Shown here in pieces: positions 8,021 to 17,860 of a stretch of 64,000 bases of DNA. The DNA is taken from the NCBI GenBank assembly GCA_021738725.1, contig JAIPBE010000001.1, positions 1-64,000 of the forward strand. Reading direction: 5' to 3'. This DNA comes from Saprospiraceae bacterium (lineage in GTDB: Bacteria > Bacteroidota > Bacteroidia > Chitinophagales > Saprospiraceae). The position numbers and the translations under genes were made by a program. A model generated the notes under the pieces. It was not told the origin of the DNA, made no database searches, and was given only the letters and a program-made list of their open reading frames with translations. How positions within the stretch are numbered: the first letter of the stretch is position 1; every line of letters starts with the position of its first letter.

Positions 8021-8938
8021 ATGGGAGACTATGACTACCATGAACCGGTTCTCCTGGATGAAAGCATTCAGGCGCTCCATATTTCAGAAAAGGGAATTTA
8101 CGTGGATGCGACCTTTGGCGGTGGCGGCCATGCAAGAAGGATTCTGGAGGCCTTGGGGCCGGAAGGCAGGTTGTTGGCTTTCGACCAGGATGAAGCGGCT
8201 CTGGCCAATGTTCCTGCGGATGATCGACTGACCTTCATTCCCCACAATTTTCGCCATCTCGAACGATTTACCCGTTTTTCCGGGGCGAAGGAGGTGGATG
8301 GAATTCTGGCGGATCTGGGTGTATCCTCCCATCAGTTCGATCAACCGGAGCGCGGATTTTCCTACAGATTTCCGCAGATGGATCTGGACATGCGGATGAA
8401 CACGGCATCCGGGCGAACAGCGGCGGACCTCCTCAATCAAATGGAGCCCGGTCAACTGCAAAAGATATTGGGTGAATATGGAGAGGTGCGGAATGCCCGG
8501 ACTGTGGCAGAAGCGGTCATCCGGTTTCGAAACCAGCGGCCTTTCAAGCTGGTCGGTGATCTGTTGGAGGTCCTCCAGCCATTGATCCGAGGAGAACGCC
8601 ATCGGTATCTGGCGCAGGTTTTTCAGGCATTGCGTATTGCCGTCAATGAAGAAATGGAATCCCTGGAAGAGATGCTGCAAGGTGCGTTGAAGGTGTTGAA
8701 ACCTGGAGGTCTTCTAGTGGTATTGACCTATCACTCTCTCGAAGACCGGATGGTGAAGCGGTTCATGCGCAGTGGCAATCAAAGCGGAGATCCAGAAAAA
8801 GACTTTTACGGGAATATTAAACGCCCGTTTGAGGTCCTGACAAGAAACCCGGTACAACCGGATGAAAATGAGTTAGATCGAAATACCAGGGCACACAGTG
8901 CAAAGATGCGTGTAGCCCGAAAAGTGATAGAAGCATGA
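8021..8938 (+). CDS. rsmH: 16S rRNA (cytosine1402-N4)-methyltransferase
   Basis: RsmH (MraW) uses S-adenosylmethionine to methylate N4 of C1402 in the 16S rRNA decoding centre. The 305-residue protein starts MGDYDYHEPVLLDE, followed by the SAM-binding DATFGGGGHA (about 25-34) and the family blocks DGILADLGVSSHQFD, ERGFSY and LVVLTYHSLEDR. The ATG at 8021 is chosen over longer frames because it gives the conserved N-terminus and follows the mraZ stop by 7 bases. Its last four bases overlap the start of ftsL (ATGA). Confidence 0.96.
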   Translation: MGDYDYHEPVLLDESIQALHISEKGIYVDATFGGGGHARRILEALGPEGRLLAFDQDEAALANVPADDRLTFIPHNFRHLERFTRFSGAKEVDGILADLGVSSHQFDQPERGFSYRFPQMDLDMRMNTASGRTAADLLNQMEPGQLQKILGEYGEVRNARTVAEAVIRFRNQRPFKLVGDLLEVLQPLIRGERHRYLAQVFQALRIAVNEEMESLEEMLQGALKVLKPGGLLVVLTYHSLEDRMVKRFMRSGNQSGDPEKDFYGNIKRPFEVLTRNPVQPDENELDRNTRAHSAKMRVARKVIEA

Positions 8939-9246
8939 AACATTGGAAGATCAAGGATTACCTCGTATTGCCACAGACAGGTGCGAACTATGTCTTGCGC
9001 AATCTCCATTTTTTTGGCTTCCTCGCCTCGCTGATATTGGTCTATATCTCCATTGTACACCAGGGTCAAGGGCGTGTTCGGGAATATCAGTCTCTGCAAA
9101 AGGATGTCAAAGAAATGCGTTCCAAGTATCTGAAAATGCGCTCTGAAACGATCGTGAACCATCAACAGTCTGAGATCTCACGGCAAATGGGAACCCTGGA
9201 TGGATCTATGAAAGGAAGTGTCCCCAAATTGATCGAAAAGCCTTAA
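8935..9246 (+). CDS. ftsL: FtsL-like cell division protein
   Basis: This 103-residue bitopic membrane protein has a short cytoplasmic N-terminus, one membrane span around residues 26-42 and a periplasmic heptad-rich helix around 46-80. The size, topology and position between rsmH and the septal transpeptidase gene identify it as the FtsL-type divisome component that recruits and activates FtsW/FtsI. Sequence conservation in this family is low, so the call rests mainly on context. It overlaps rsmH by four bases and ends 5 bases before ftsI. Confidence 0.82.
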   Translation: MKHWKIKDYLVLPQTGANYVLRNLHFFGFLASLILVYISIVHQGQGRVREYQSLQKDVKEMRSKYLKMRSETIVNHQQSEISRQMGTLDGSMKGSVPKLIEKP

Positions 9247-9251
9247 GAGGT

Positions 9252-11357
9252 ATGGCAGAGGCACGCAAGAACGAACTCCTGATCAAAGCTTACCTCGTCC
9301 TGGGACTGGTCATGCTGCTGGCACTGGCCATATTGGGCCGGGTCATGGTCATCCAGTGGGTGGAAGGAGATAAATGGCGGGCCCAGGCAGAGAAAAGCCA
9401 GTTGAGATATGTGCCGGTGGAAGCAGAGAAGGGCAGTATCATCACAGAGAGTGGGGCTATTCTGGCCAGCACCGTCGCGACGTATGAATTGCGGATGGAT
9501 CTCAATTCCAGCGCAATGAACGAGCATGACTTTCAACAGGAAGTCGATTCATTGGGTTGGTATATTTCTCATTTTGTTGATCGCCGATACTCTGGAAAAG
9601 AATGGGCAAAAAAATTGCGTCAAGGAAGAAAGGAAAAGGATCGTTATTACCGCATTCATCCCAAGCTGTCCGTTGAAAAAGCGGAACTGGTGAAAACCTT
9701 CCCCATGTTCCGGAAGGGACAATTCAAAGGAGGGATCATCCTGTTGGAACGGCTGGAGCGTGAGCGGCCATTTGAAGGATTGGCGAGCCGGACCGTCGGT
9801 TCTATTCGGAAGGGAGCCAAACCTGTGGGGTTGGAAGGAAGATACCAATCTGTGATCTGTGGTGAAGATGGTATGCGACTGATGCAACGGCTACCCGGCA
9901 ACATCCTGTTACCGATCAACGATCTGACAGAAATCGCTCCCAAACCGGGAAAAGATATTGTGACCACACTGGATATGGGGATGCAGGATATTGCCCATCA
10001 TGCCCTGACCAAAGCCCTATCCACCCATCAGGCAGAATCGGGAGTGGCTATAGTCATGGATGTCGAAACAGGATTTATCCGCGCGATGGTCAACCTTGAT
10101 AAGAGCGGCAACGGGTATGAGGAGCTGTACAATCATGCCATTGGTTCCGCAGTAGAACCAGGCTCTGTCTTCAAACTGGCCAGTTATATGGCCCTGCTGG
10201 AAGACGGATATGCCAAACCGGATGATCTGATCGATCTGGAAAAAGGGGAGACAAAATTCTACAATAACACCTTGAAGGATGCCCATTATCATGGCATTGA
10301 TACCACGACAGTGAGCCATGCTTTTGAGATCTCTTCGAATGTCGGTGTTGCCAAATTGATCCAACGGTATTACGGAGCCCAACCAGAGGCGTTTACGAAA
10401 CGAATCAAGTCGTTTGGAGTCGGCCAGATAACCGGTGTTGATCTGGCAGGAGAAGCACATCCTATTCTCAAGGAACCAACGAAAAAAGACAATTGGAGTG
10501 GAATTACACTTCCTTGGATGTCAATGGGTTACGAGGTCGAAATGACCCCATTGCAGATTCTGAACCTGTATGCAGCTGTGGCGAATAGCGGGAAGATGAT
10601 GAAGCCCAAGCTCGTATCGGAGATCCAACGTCAGGGCGAACCTCTCAAACAATTTCATCCGGAGGTACTGGACCGGCGGATCGCTTCGTCCAAGGTCATC
10701 CGTCAAATGCGAACCATGTTGGAAGGTGTGGTCATCCGTGGGACAGCCTCCAGAATGGCATCGCCCCTATATGCATTTGCCGGCAAAACAGGGACTGCCC
10801 AGATCGGGTATCAACACGGAAAGGAAGTTGCTTATCGCAGCTCTTTTGTCGGTTATTTCCCAGCAGATAAACCCAAGTACGCAGCGATCGTGGTCGTGAC
10901 GGATCCACACAATGGATATTATGGCAGCGAAGTGGCCCTGCCCGTTTTCAGAGAAATTGCCGATTACTGCTTCAGCTCCAGAAAAGAAATGTTCGAGCCT
11001 TTGCAGGCCGATCTGGAAAAGGATTTTCAGGCATTGAACATCCCCCAATGGGAGGTAGGCAATCGCGAAGATTTCCATCGGATCTGCATGGAGGCGGGAG
11101 TCCCCAAACAGGATAATGGCGAAGGGGAATGGGCTGTGAGCAAGATCGAAGAAGAAGATCGCTTGCACTTCCTCAATCGGATCCTACCTGAACAACAGGT
11201 CCCCAATGTCCTGGGCATGGGTTTGAGAGATGCTCTCTACCTGCTGGAGAACAGTGGATTGAAAGTGGACGTGATCGGTGTCGGAAAGGTCCGGCGACAA
11301 TCTGTCCCTGCAGGCAAACCGGCCCATGGCCAATACGTCCGCATCAACCTGGAATAA
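9252..11357 (+). CDS. ftsI: Penicillin-binding protein, septal transpeptidase FtsI (PBP3 type) with PASTA domain
   Basis: The 701-residue class B penicillin-binding protein crosslinks septal peptidoglycan in the periplasm. A membrane anchor covers about 14-34, a pedestal domain follows, and the transpeptidase domain carries Ser305 in SVFK (305-308), SSN (361-363) and KTGTAQ (512-517), so all three active-site motifs are intact. Residues about 645-701, opening VPNVLGMGLRDA, form a single C-terminal PASTA domain, a peptidoglycan-sensing module often found in Bacteroidota FtsI. It works with the FtsW polymerase encoded in the same cluster. Confidence 0.95.
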   Translation: MAEARKNELLIKAYLVLGLVMLLALAILGRVMVIQWVEGDKWRAQAEKSQLRYVPVEAEKGSIITESGAILASTVATYELRMDLNSSAMNEHDFQQEVDSLGWYISHFVDRRYSGKEWAKKLRQGRKEKDRYYRIHPKLSVEKAELVKTFPMFRKGQFKGGIILLERLERERPFEGLASRTVGSIRKGAKPVGLEGRYQSVICGEDGMRLMQRLPGNILLPINDLTEIAPKPGKDIVTTLDMGMQDIAHHALTKALSTHQAESGVAIVMDVETGFIRAMVNLDKSGNGYEELYNHAIGSAVEPGSVFKLASYMALLEDGYAKPDDLIDLEKGETKFYNNTLKDAHYHGIDTTTVSHAFEISSNVGVAKLIQRYYGAQPEAFTKRIKSFGVGQITGVDLAGEAHPILKEPTKKDNWSGITLPWMSMGYEVEMTPLQILNLYAAVANSGKMMKPKLVSEIQRQGEPLKQFHPEVLDRRIASSKVIRQMRTMLEGVVIRGTASRMASPLYAFAGKTGTAQIGYQHGKEVAYRSSFVGYFPADKPKYAAIVVVTDPHNGYYGSEVALPVFREIADYCFSSRKEMFEPLQADLEKDFQALNIPQWEVGNREDFHRICMEAGVPKQDNGEGEWAVSKIEEEDRLHFLNRILPEQQVPNVLGMGLRDALYLLENSGLKVDVIGVGKVRRQSVPAGKPAHGQYVRINLE

Positions 11358-11424
11358 TGAAATGAACATTGATTTTTTGTGATAAACACCAACCTTTTTT
11401 CTACACAAACGCACCGGTAACAAA

Positions 11425-12894
11425 TTGAAATCCCTTGAGTACATATCGAACGGTGTGAACGTTCTGCAGTTCCGGGGTGATCTGGGGCAACCAATTGCTC
11501 GGATCACCCTGGACAGCAGAAGTGTGGAGGCAGGTGACCTGTTTGTCGCTGTCAGGGGTACTGTTTCTGATGGACATCAGTACATCTCCCAGGCTATTCA
11601 AAGCGGGGCAACGATCATCGTTGCTGAAGAAAAAGCACCGGAGGATCTCGCACGGGATATCAGCTGGATGCAGGTGAGTGATTCCAGAGAGGCACTCGGT
11701 CGGATGGCCGAAAACCTGTATGACGCACCATCAAAGGAACTGCGGATAGTCGGCGTGACAGGTACCAATGGTAAAACATCTGTAGTTTATCTCCTGTATC
11801 AGCTCTTTACGGCTCTTGGCTTTCCCTGCGGGTTGATCTCTACGATCCAAATCCGGTGGCCCGGTTTCCAGGAAGACGCCCGATTGACCACTCCTGATGT
11901 GATCTCTCTTCAAAAGACATTCCGCCAAATGGTGGAATCCGGCGTGACCTATGTGTTTATGGAAGTCAGTTCACATGCCATTACGCAGGGGAGGATTGAC
12001 CGACTGACATTTGCGGGCGGTGTATTCACCAACCTCACTCATGATCACCTGGATTACCATGGCACCTTTGCTCATTATCTGGCCGCAAAAAAGACATTTT
12101 TTGATCAGCTGTCCAAAGAAGCATTTGCGCTCATCAATCTGGATGACAAGCACGGAAAGGTCATGGTCCAGAATTGCCCGGCATCGATCAAAACATATTC
12201 ACTCCGAACCATGTCGGATTTTAAGGGACGTATCCTTGAAAATCGCCTGGAGGGACTTTCCATGAAGATGAATGACAGGCAGATTGCCTGCCGTCTAGTC
12301 GGCGATTTTAACGCCTATAATCTTCTGGCAGCGTTGGGCGCCGCCTGCAGTCTCGGTATCGATGAAGAGGAGGCCTTGCAGGCATTAAGTGGTTGCGCGG
12401 GCGCAAAAGGGCGCCTGGAGATCCTGCGTCACCCTTCCGGCCGCATGGGTGTTGTAGATTTTGCACATACGCCAGATGCTCTGGAAAAGGTGATCAACAC
12501 ACTTCAAGAGCTCAAACCAAAGCAATCCCGACTGGTCTCTGTGGTCGGCTGTGGAGGTGATCGGGACAGACAAAAGCGCCCGGTCATGGGGCAGATCGCT
12601 GCAGCTGGAAGCGACCTTGCTGTTTTTACTGCAGACAACCCGCGGTCAGAAGCCATTCAGGTCATCCTGGATGAAATGGTGTCCGGTGTGGCTGCGCGGG
12701 ATGATATGAAGGTGCAGGTGATCGCAGATCGGAAGCAAGCCATTCAGATCGCCGCTCGCCTGGCCAGGGTAGGGGACGTGATCCTGGTAGCCGGGAAGGG
12801 TCATGAAACATACCAGGATATCGGAGGTGTTCGCTATCCATTTGACGATATGAAAGTGCTGAACGAAGCACTGGAGATCCCTGTGAACTCCTGA
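11425..12894 (+). CDS. murE: UDP-N-acetylmuramoyl-tripeptide synthetase MurE, meso-DAP type
   Basis: MurE adds the third stem-peptide residue to UDP-MurNAc-L-Ala-D-Glu in the cytoplasm, using ATP. The 489-residue protein has the N-terminal UDP-binding domain (about 1-100), the ATP loop GVTGTNGKTS (110-119) and the C-terminal domain containing DNPR at 404-407, the signature for meso-diaminopimelate. The start is TTG at 11425, which gives the expected N-terminus with DSRSV at 30-34; no better ATG lies upstream. It is 67 bases downstream of ftsI and 112 bases upstream of mraY, the loosest spacing in the first half of the cluster. Confidence 0.95.
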   Translation: MKSLEYISNGVNVLQFRGDLGQPIARITLDSRSVEAGDLFVAVRGTVSDGHQYISQAIQSGATIIVAEEKAPEDLARDISWMQVSDSREALGRMAENLYDAPSKELRIVGVTGTNGKTSVVYLLYQLFTALGFPCGLISTIQIRWPGFQEDARLTTPDVISLQKTFRQMVESGVTYVFMEVSSHAITQGRIDRLTFAGGVFTNLTHDHLDYHGTFAHYLAAKKTFFDQLSKEAFALINLDDKHGKVMVQNCPASIKTYSLRTMSDFKGRILENRLEGLSMKMNDRQIACRLVGDFNAYNLLAALGAACSLGIDEEEALQALSGCAGAKGRLEILRHPSGRMGVVDFAHTPDALEKVINTLQELKPKQSRLVSVVGCGGDRDRQKRPVMGQIAAAGSDLAVFTADNPRSEAIQVILDEMVSGVAARDDMKVQVIADRKQAIQIAARLARVGDVILVAGKGHETYQDIGGVRYPFDDMKVLNEALEIPVNS

Positions 12895-12925
12895 AGAGAA
12901 TACATTTCAGTTTGGTTCGGTACGG

Positions 12926-12966
12926 TGACATGGGGCGGACAAAGGTCCGCCACCGTGTCCCTTTTT
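12926..12966 (+). terminator. Terminator-like hairpin inside the dcw cluster
   Basis: GACATGGGGCGGAC and GTCCGCCACCGTGTC form a stem of about 14 pairs, including wobbles and one bulge, with a small AAAG loop. It is directly followed by CTTTTTC. The layout is that of an intrinsic terminator and it lies between murE and mraY, so it probably attenuates rather than ends the transcript. Confidence 0.6.
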
Positions 12967-13006
12967 CGATCCACTGAATCAAAGATAAATCAGACCTGCC
13001 GAAACC

Positions 13007-14263
13007 ATGTTCACGCACCTGTTCGACTACCTCGACAAATTATATGACCTGCCCGGGGCAGGCCTGTTCCGGTATATCACCTTCCGGGCTGGTGCAGCGA
13101 TCATGGTGTCATTACTCATCAGCATGGTATTCGGTGCAGGGATCATTCGGAAGTTGCAGCGCATGCAGATTGGGGAGAGTGTGCGCGAATTGGGTCTTGC
13201 CGGTCAAAAGGAGAAAGAAGGCACACCAACCATGGGGGGATTGATCATCATCATGGCAGTGCTGGTTCCCTGTCTTTTATTGGCTCGTTTGGACAATGTC
13301 TATATCCAGCTGATGTTGCTCTCCACGATCTGGATGGGTGTCATCGGATTTATCGATGACTATATCAAGGTTTTCAAAAAGAACAAGGCTGGCTTGAAAG
13401 GGATTTTCAAAGTGATCGGTCAGGTCGGATTGGGATTGATCGTTGGATTGATCATGCTGATGAACGATCAGGTGACTGTTCGTATGTCGCTGGAAGAAGC
13501 CCAGAGCAACGGATATGAAATCACCCAGTTCTTCAATTCATATGACGCCGATACGGATGAAGTAAAGGAGTATGTTCATGTCAAGACAACTTTGACAAAT
13601 GTGCCCTTCTTCAAAAGTAATCGGCTGGATTACAAGGACATATTGGGATTTCTGGGCGATAATGCTGGCACCTGGGTGTGGATCATATTCATCCCTCTGA
13701 TCATTTTGATCGTGACGGCCGTGTCCAATGCAGCCAATTTGACGGATGGACTCGATGGCTTGGCCACTGGTGTCTCTGGTATCATTGCAGCGACGTTGGG
13801 TGTGATGGCCTACGTGAGTTCAAATGCCATTTTCGCAGATTATCTGGGCATTCTCTTTCTTCCGGATTCTGCCGAGCTCGTGATCTTCGCCGCCTGCCTG
13901 GTAGGAGCATGTGTCGGCTTTCTCTGGTACAATGCCTTTCCAGCGCAAATTTTCATGGGCGATACAGGCAGCCTCACATTGGGAGGCATCATTGCGGCTT
14001 TTGCTATTGTCCTCCGAAAGGAATTATTGATTCCCATCCTCTGCGGCATCTTTTTAATGGAAAACCTGTCCGTAATGATCCAGGTAGGTTACTTCAAGTA
14101 TACCCGCAAGCGATACGGAGAAGGTCGCCGTGTCTTCCTGATGGCTCCCTTGCACCATCACTTTCAGAAAAAGGGTTTGCATGAAGCCAAGATCGTCGCT
14201 CGATTCTGGATCGTCGGGATTCTGCTAGCTGTATTTACCATCGTCACCCTGAAAATTCGTTGA
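13007..14263 (+). CDS. mraY: Phospho-N-acetylmuramoyl-pentapeptide transferase MraY
   Basis: MraY transfers phospho-MurNAc-pentapeptide from UDP to undecaprenyl phosphate, making lipid I at the inner membrane. The 418-residue protein has about ten membrane helices, the catalytic pair Asp117-Asp118 in [22 protein letters not shown] around 250 and the [11 protein letters not shown] motif around 385. It is about 60 residues longer than the Escherichia coli enzyme because of an extra hydrophilic stretch at about 155-210 between membrane helices. Its TGA stop overlaps the murD start. Confidence 0.96.
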   Translation: MFTHLFDYLDKLYDLPGAGLFRYITFRAGAAIMVSLLISMVFGAGIIRKLQRMQIGESVRELGLAGQKEKEGTPTMGGLIIIMAVLVPCLLLARLDNVYIQLMLLSTIWMGVIGFIDDYIKVFKKNKAGLKGIFKVIGQVGLGLIVGLIMLMNDQVTVRMSLEEAQSNGYEITQFFNSYDADTDEVKEYVHVKTTLTNVPFFKSNRLDYKDILGFLGDNAGTWVWIIFIPLIILIVTAVSNAANLTDGLDGLATGVSGIIAATLGVMAYVSSNAIFADYLGILFLPDSAELVIFAACLVGACVGFLWYNAFPAQIFMGDTGSLTLGGIIAAFAIVLRKELLIPILCGIFLMENLSVMIQVGYFKYTRKRYGEGRRVFLMAPLHHHFQKKGLHEAKIVARFWIVGILLAVFTIVTLKIR

Positions 14264-15600
14264 TGATGGCCGGGAAACAGATTGTCATATTAGGTGGTGG
14301 TGAAAGTGGGGTAGCAGCAGCCATCCTGGCCCAGGCCAAAGGCTACGAAGTCTTTGTTTCGGACGAGGGCTCCATTGGTGCTGTATTCAAAGCAGAGCTC
14401 CTGCGAGCAGCGATCGAATTTGAAGAGGGAGGACATTTTTCACCCGTGCTTCAGGATGCGGATCTGGTCATCAAGAGCCCGGGAATTCCCGGAGAAAATG
14501 TGCTGATTCAATCCTATCGAGATCGCGATATTCAGGTCATTTCCGAGATCGAATTTGCTGCCAGATATATCTCCGGTCAGATCATAGCGATCACAGGTAC
14601 CAACGGAAAAACAACCACCACCCATCTGCTCCATCACCTCTTTCAACACGCGGGGCTTTCCGTGGGATGTGGCGGGAATATCGGTCACGCGTTTGCTCGC
14701 CTGGCTATGGATCCGCCCAAAGACTGGTATATCCTCGAATTATCCAGCTTCCAATTGGATGATATTGACCAATTCCATCCACATATTGCCTTGATCCTCA
14801 ATGTAACACCGGATCACCTGGATCGATACCAGAATAGTATGGACCTGTATGCAGGAGCCAAGCTGAACCTGTCCAGAAATCAAGGAAAAGAGGATTACCT
14901 CATTCTACAGAAGGACAATCATTATATCGATCAGGTTTTGGCGAATCGCCCGATACGGGCCACGATGATGTGGGTCGGCCAACCGGATGGAGTATCCGGA
15001 AAATGGTTGACAGTGGCCGAAGAGAAATATGATCTTACTGGCTTTGTTTTAAAAGGAGAACACAATCTGTTCAATACCACCTGTTCGATCCTGGCAGCGC
15101 GGAAAGCAGGCCTTTCCCAGCGTCAGATCCAGGAAGCACTGTCTTCCTTTTTACCTGTGTCTCATCGGATGGAACCGATCGGTGAATTGAATGGCGTACG
15201 ATATATCAACGATTCGAAGGCCACCAATGTGGATGCGGTCTGGTACGCCCTTCAGGCCATGGATCAGCCGGTCATCTGGATCGCCGGAGGAAAGGACAAG
15301 GGAAATGATTACGATGCCCTGCTGCCACTGGCTAAAGAGAAGGTAAAGGCCCTGGTTTGTCTGGGTTTGGATACGCGCAAACTGGAATCTGTTTTTGCGG
15401 GTGTAGTACCCCATATCTCGGTCTGCCGATCCATGCAGGACGCGGTCAGTGAAGCTGCTCGGTTGGCCGATGAAGGGGATTGTGTATTGCTATCTCCGGC
15501 TTGCGCAAGTTTTGATCTCTTCAAGAATTATGAGCATCGTGGGAATATGTTCCGCGAGGCATTTCATGAATTGCTAAAGGAAACACCAACATGTCATTAG
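14263..15600 (+). CDS. murD: UDP-N-acetylmuramoyl-L-alanine:D-glutamate ligase MurD
   Basis: MurD adds D-glutamate to UDP-MurNAc-L-alanine. The 445-residue protein starts with a Rossmann-like GGGESGVAAA block, then the ATP loop ITGTNGKTTTT near residue 110, the Mur central-domain motif LILNVTPDHLDRY and the C-terminal YINDSKATNVDAVWYAL. The ATG at 14263 overlaps the mraY stop as ATGA; a second ATG three bases later is equally possible. It overlaps ftsW by 10 bases. Confidence 0.95.
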   Translation: MMAGKQIVILGGGESGVAAAILAQAKGYEVFVSDEGSIGAVFKAELLRAAIEFEEGGHFSPVLQDADLVIKSPGIPGENVLIQSYRDRDIQVISEIEFAARYISGQIIAITGTNGKTTTTHLLHHLFQHAGLSVGCGGNIGHAFARLAMDPPKDWYILELSSFQLDDIDQFHPHIALILNVTPDHLDRYQNSMDLYAGAKLNLSRNQGKEDYLILQKDNHYIDQVLANRPIRATMMWVGQPDGVSGKWLTVAEEKYDLTGFVLKGEHNLFNTTCSILAARKAGLSQRQIQEALSSFLPVSHRMEPIGELNGVRYINDSKATNVDAVWYALQAMDQPVIWIAGGKDKGNDYDALLPLAKEKVKALVCLGLDTRKLESVFAGVVPHISVCRSMQDAVSEAARLADEGDCVLLSPACASFDLFKNYEHRGNMFREAFHELLKETPTCH

Positions 15601-16760
15601 GTCAGAAAGTCGTTCAGAATCTACAGGGTGACCGGGTGATCTGGACCATCGTCATTCTCTTTGCCGCACTCTCCGTGATTGCCGTGTATTCCTCCACCAA
15701 CTTACTGGCGTACAGAGAAAAGGGAGGCGATACCGAGTTCTATCTACTCAAGCACGGCTTCTTTATCGCCGGAGGGTTGTTGATCACCTATTTGTGTTAT
15801 CTGTTGCCCTATCAGGTGTTTGCCAAGATGGCCCGGATCCTGATGTTCATCACCATACCATTGCTCCTGTATACCCTGGTCTTCGGAGTCGACGTAAACA
15901 ATGCCCGTCGGTGGATCACGATCCCGATCATCAGTCTGACGTTTCAAGCATCCGATCTGGCCAAGTTGGCGTTGGTGGTCTATCTGGCGCGTGAACTGGC
16001 CAAGCGGCAGGATCATATCAAAGAATTTCAGAGTTCATTTTTACCGATTCTTGTACCTGTCGTGGTGGTGTGTATCCTCATTGCCCCGGCCAACCTGTCC
16101 ACAGCGCTCATGCTGTTTTGTACGAGTGTCCTGTTGATGATCGTAGGCCGAGTGAAGATGCAGCATATCCTGGGTCTGATCGGCATTGGCGTATTGGCTT
16201 TCGGGGTACTATTTCTGGTAGGGATGGCCTTTCCAGAGCTCACGCGTGCGGGGACATGGGTCTCTCGTGTCCAGGAATTCATGTTCGATACGGACGGTGG
16301 ATATCAGTTGCAGCAATCCAAGATCGCGATCGCCAAAGGAGGACTCTTTGGTGAAGGCCCGGGGAACAGTATTCAGCGCAACTTCCTGCCCTCGCCTTAT
16401 GCCGACTTCATCTATGCCATCATTATCGAAGAATACGGCCTCTTCGGTGGCGCATTCCTGCTAGGTTTGTATGTGATCCTGTTTGTTCGGAGTGTCCGCC
16501 TGGTCACCTTGTGTGAAGGTGCATTTGGATCCTTATTGACCATGGGTATGAGTTTGCTGATCGTTCTGCAAGCCCTGGCCAATATGGCTGTATCAGTGCA
16601 TTTGGTGCCAGTGACCGGATTGACGTTGCCCTTGATCAGTATGGGTGGTACCTCTCTGCTGTTTTTCAGTATGTCGGCCGGGATGATCCTCAGTGTCAGT
16701 CGCCAGGTAGAAAATCAACGCATCATGCCAGTTCCGGAGCCAACCCCTGCAGCCGCATGA
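15591..16760 (+). CDS. ftsW: Septal peptidoglycan polymerase FtsW (SEDS family)
   Basis: FtsW is the SEDS glycosyltransferase that polymerises lipid II at the septum together with FtsI. The 389-residue product has about ten membrane helices. Family blocks include SLTFQASDLAKLALVVYLA around 120-140, the long periplasmic loop with GGLFGEGPGNS near 245-255, DFIYAIIIEEYG and the C-terminal PVTGLTLPLISMGGTSLL. It overlaps murD by 10 bases and murG by 4, indicating tight translational coupling. Confidence 0.95.
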   Translation: MSLGQKVVQNLQGDRVIWTIVILFAALSVIAVYSSTNLLAYREKGGDTEFYLLKHGFFIAGGLLITYLCYLLPYQVFAKMARILMFITIPLLLYTLVFGVDVNNARRWITIPIISLTFQASDLAKLALVVYLARELAKRQDHIKEFQSSFLPILVPVVVVCILIAPANLSTALMLFCTSVLLMIVGRVKMQHILGLIGIGVLAFGVLFLVGMAFPELTRAGTWVSRVQEFMFDTDGGYQLQQSKIAIAKGGLFGEGPGNSIQRNFLPSPYADFIYAIIIEEYGLFGGAFLLGLYVILFVRSVRLVTLCEGAFGSLLTMGMSLLIVLQALANMAVSVHLVPVTGLTLPLISMGGTSLLFFSMSAGMILSVSRQVENQRIMPVPEPTPAAA

Positions 16761-17860
16761 AGATCCTGATCGCGGGAGGCGGAACGGGCGGGCATATTTA
16801 TCCCGCATTGGCGATCGCAGATGCGATACGGGATACCCATCCTGAGGCTGAAGTCCTTTTCATCGGGGCGCGTGGTCGTATGGAAATGGAAAAAGTACCT
16901 CTGGCGGGATATCCCATCGAAGGACTGGATATAGCCGGCATCCAGCGGCGGTTGACCTGGAAAAACCTGTTGATACCATTCAAACTGGCAAGCAGTCTGT
17001 GGAAGAGTTTTCGGATCATCATCCGGTTCAAACCGGATGTAGCCATCGGCGTAGGGGGCTATGCCAGCGGGCCTGCATTGCGGATGGCTTCCTGGTTGGG
17101 CGTACCTGTAGTTTTGCAGGAACAGAACTCTTATGCCGGGATGACCAATCGCCTGTTAGCTCAAAGTGCAGCGTTGATTTGCGTCGCCTGGCCCGGGATG
17201 GACCGGTATTTTCCAGGGGGCAATATTGTCCTCACGGGGAACCCGTTACGCGCGCAGTTTTCCCGACATGATCTCACTGCTCAGGACGCTCGTCAACAAT
17301 TGGGCATGGATCCGGATCTGCGCACCATTCTGATCATGGGTGGCAGCCTGGGCGCCCGCGCACTGAATGAAGCTGTTCAGGGCGGCGTTGCATGGTTGAA
17401 AGACCATCCAGATCATCAGCTGTTATGGCAGTGTGGGAATGATCATTTGCACGCATGCCAGGAGTCGGAAGTAGCATCGCTTCCACAGGTCCACTTACGG
17501 CCATACCTCGATCAGATGGATCTCGCCTACGCAGCAGCAGATATTATCGTGGCCCGGGCAGGGGCGCTGACCATTAGTGAACTATGCCTGGTGGGCAAGC
17601 CGGCGATTTTAGTACCATCACCGTATGTAGCGGAGGACCACCAAACAAAGAATGCACAGGCTTTGGCGCATGCTGGTGCGGCAGTTGTCATTGAGAACGA
17701 TCGGGTCGGAACAAGGCTTTTTTCCGAGATCGAACGCCTGGCCAGCGATGTGGTTCTACGCAAAAGCATGGCTTCTCACATGTCCGAACAGGCTCGCCCG
17801 GGGGCTTCGAAAGATATAGCACGACGGATTGTTCAACTGATCAAACCGAAGGAAGCATGA
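16757..17860 (+). CDS. murG: UDP-GlcNAc:lipid I N-acetylglucosaminyltransferase MurG
   Basis: MurG converts lipid I to lipid II on the cytoplasmic face of the inner membrane. The 367-residue GT-B enzyme starts with the glycine-rich GGGTGGHIYPALAIAD (about 7-22) and has GVGGYASGPALRMA, LQEQNSYAGMTNR, GGSLGARALNEAV and the donor-site AGALTISELCLVGKPAILVP. Length and motif order are normal. ATGA overlaps join it to ftsW upstream and murC downstream. Confidence 0.96.
   Translation: MKILIAGGGTGGHIYPALAIADAIRDTHPEAEVLFIGARGRMEMEKVPLAGYPIEGLDIAGIQRRLTWKNLLIPFKLASSLWKSFRIIIRFKPDVAIGVGGYASGPALRMASWLGVPVVLQEQNSYAGMTNRLLAQSAALICVAWPGMDRYFPGGNIVLTGNPLRAQFSRHDLTAQDARQQLGMDPDLRTILIMGGSLGARALNEAVQGGVAWLKDHPDHQLLWQCGNDHLHACQESEVASLPQVHLRPYLDQMDLAYAAADIIVARAGALTISELCLVGKPAILVPSPYVAEDHQTKNAQALAHAGAAVVIENDRVGTRLFSEIERLASDVVLRKSMASHMSEQARPGASKDIARRIVQLIKPKEA

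Noticed and set aside
13678-14184. 168-codon plus-strand frame overlapping mraY
   Set aside because: It is out of frame within mraY, whose catalytic motifs are intact across this region.
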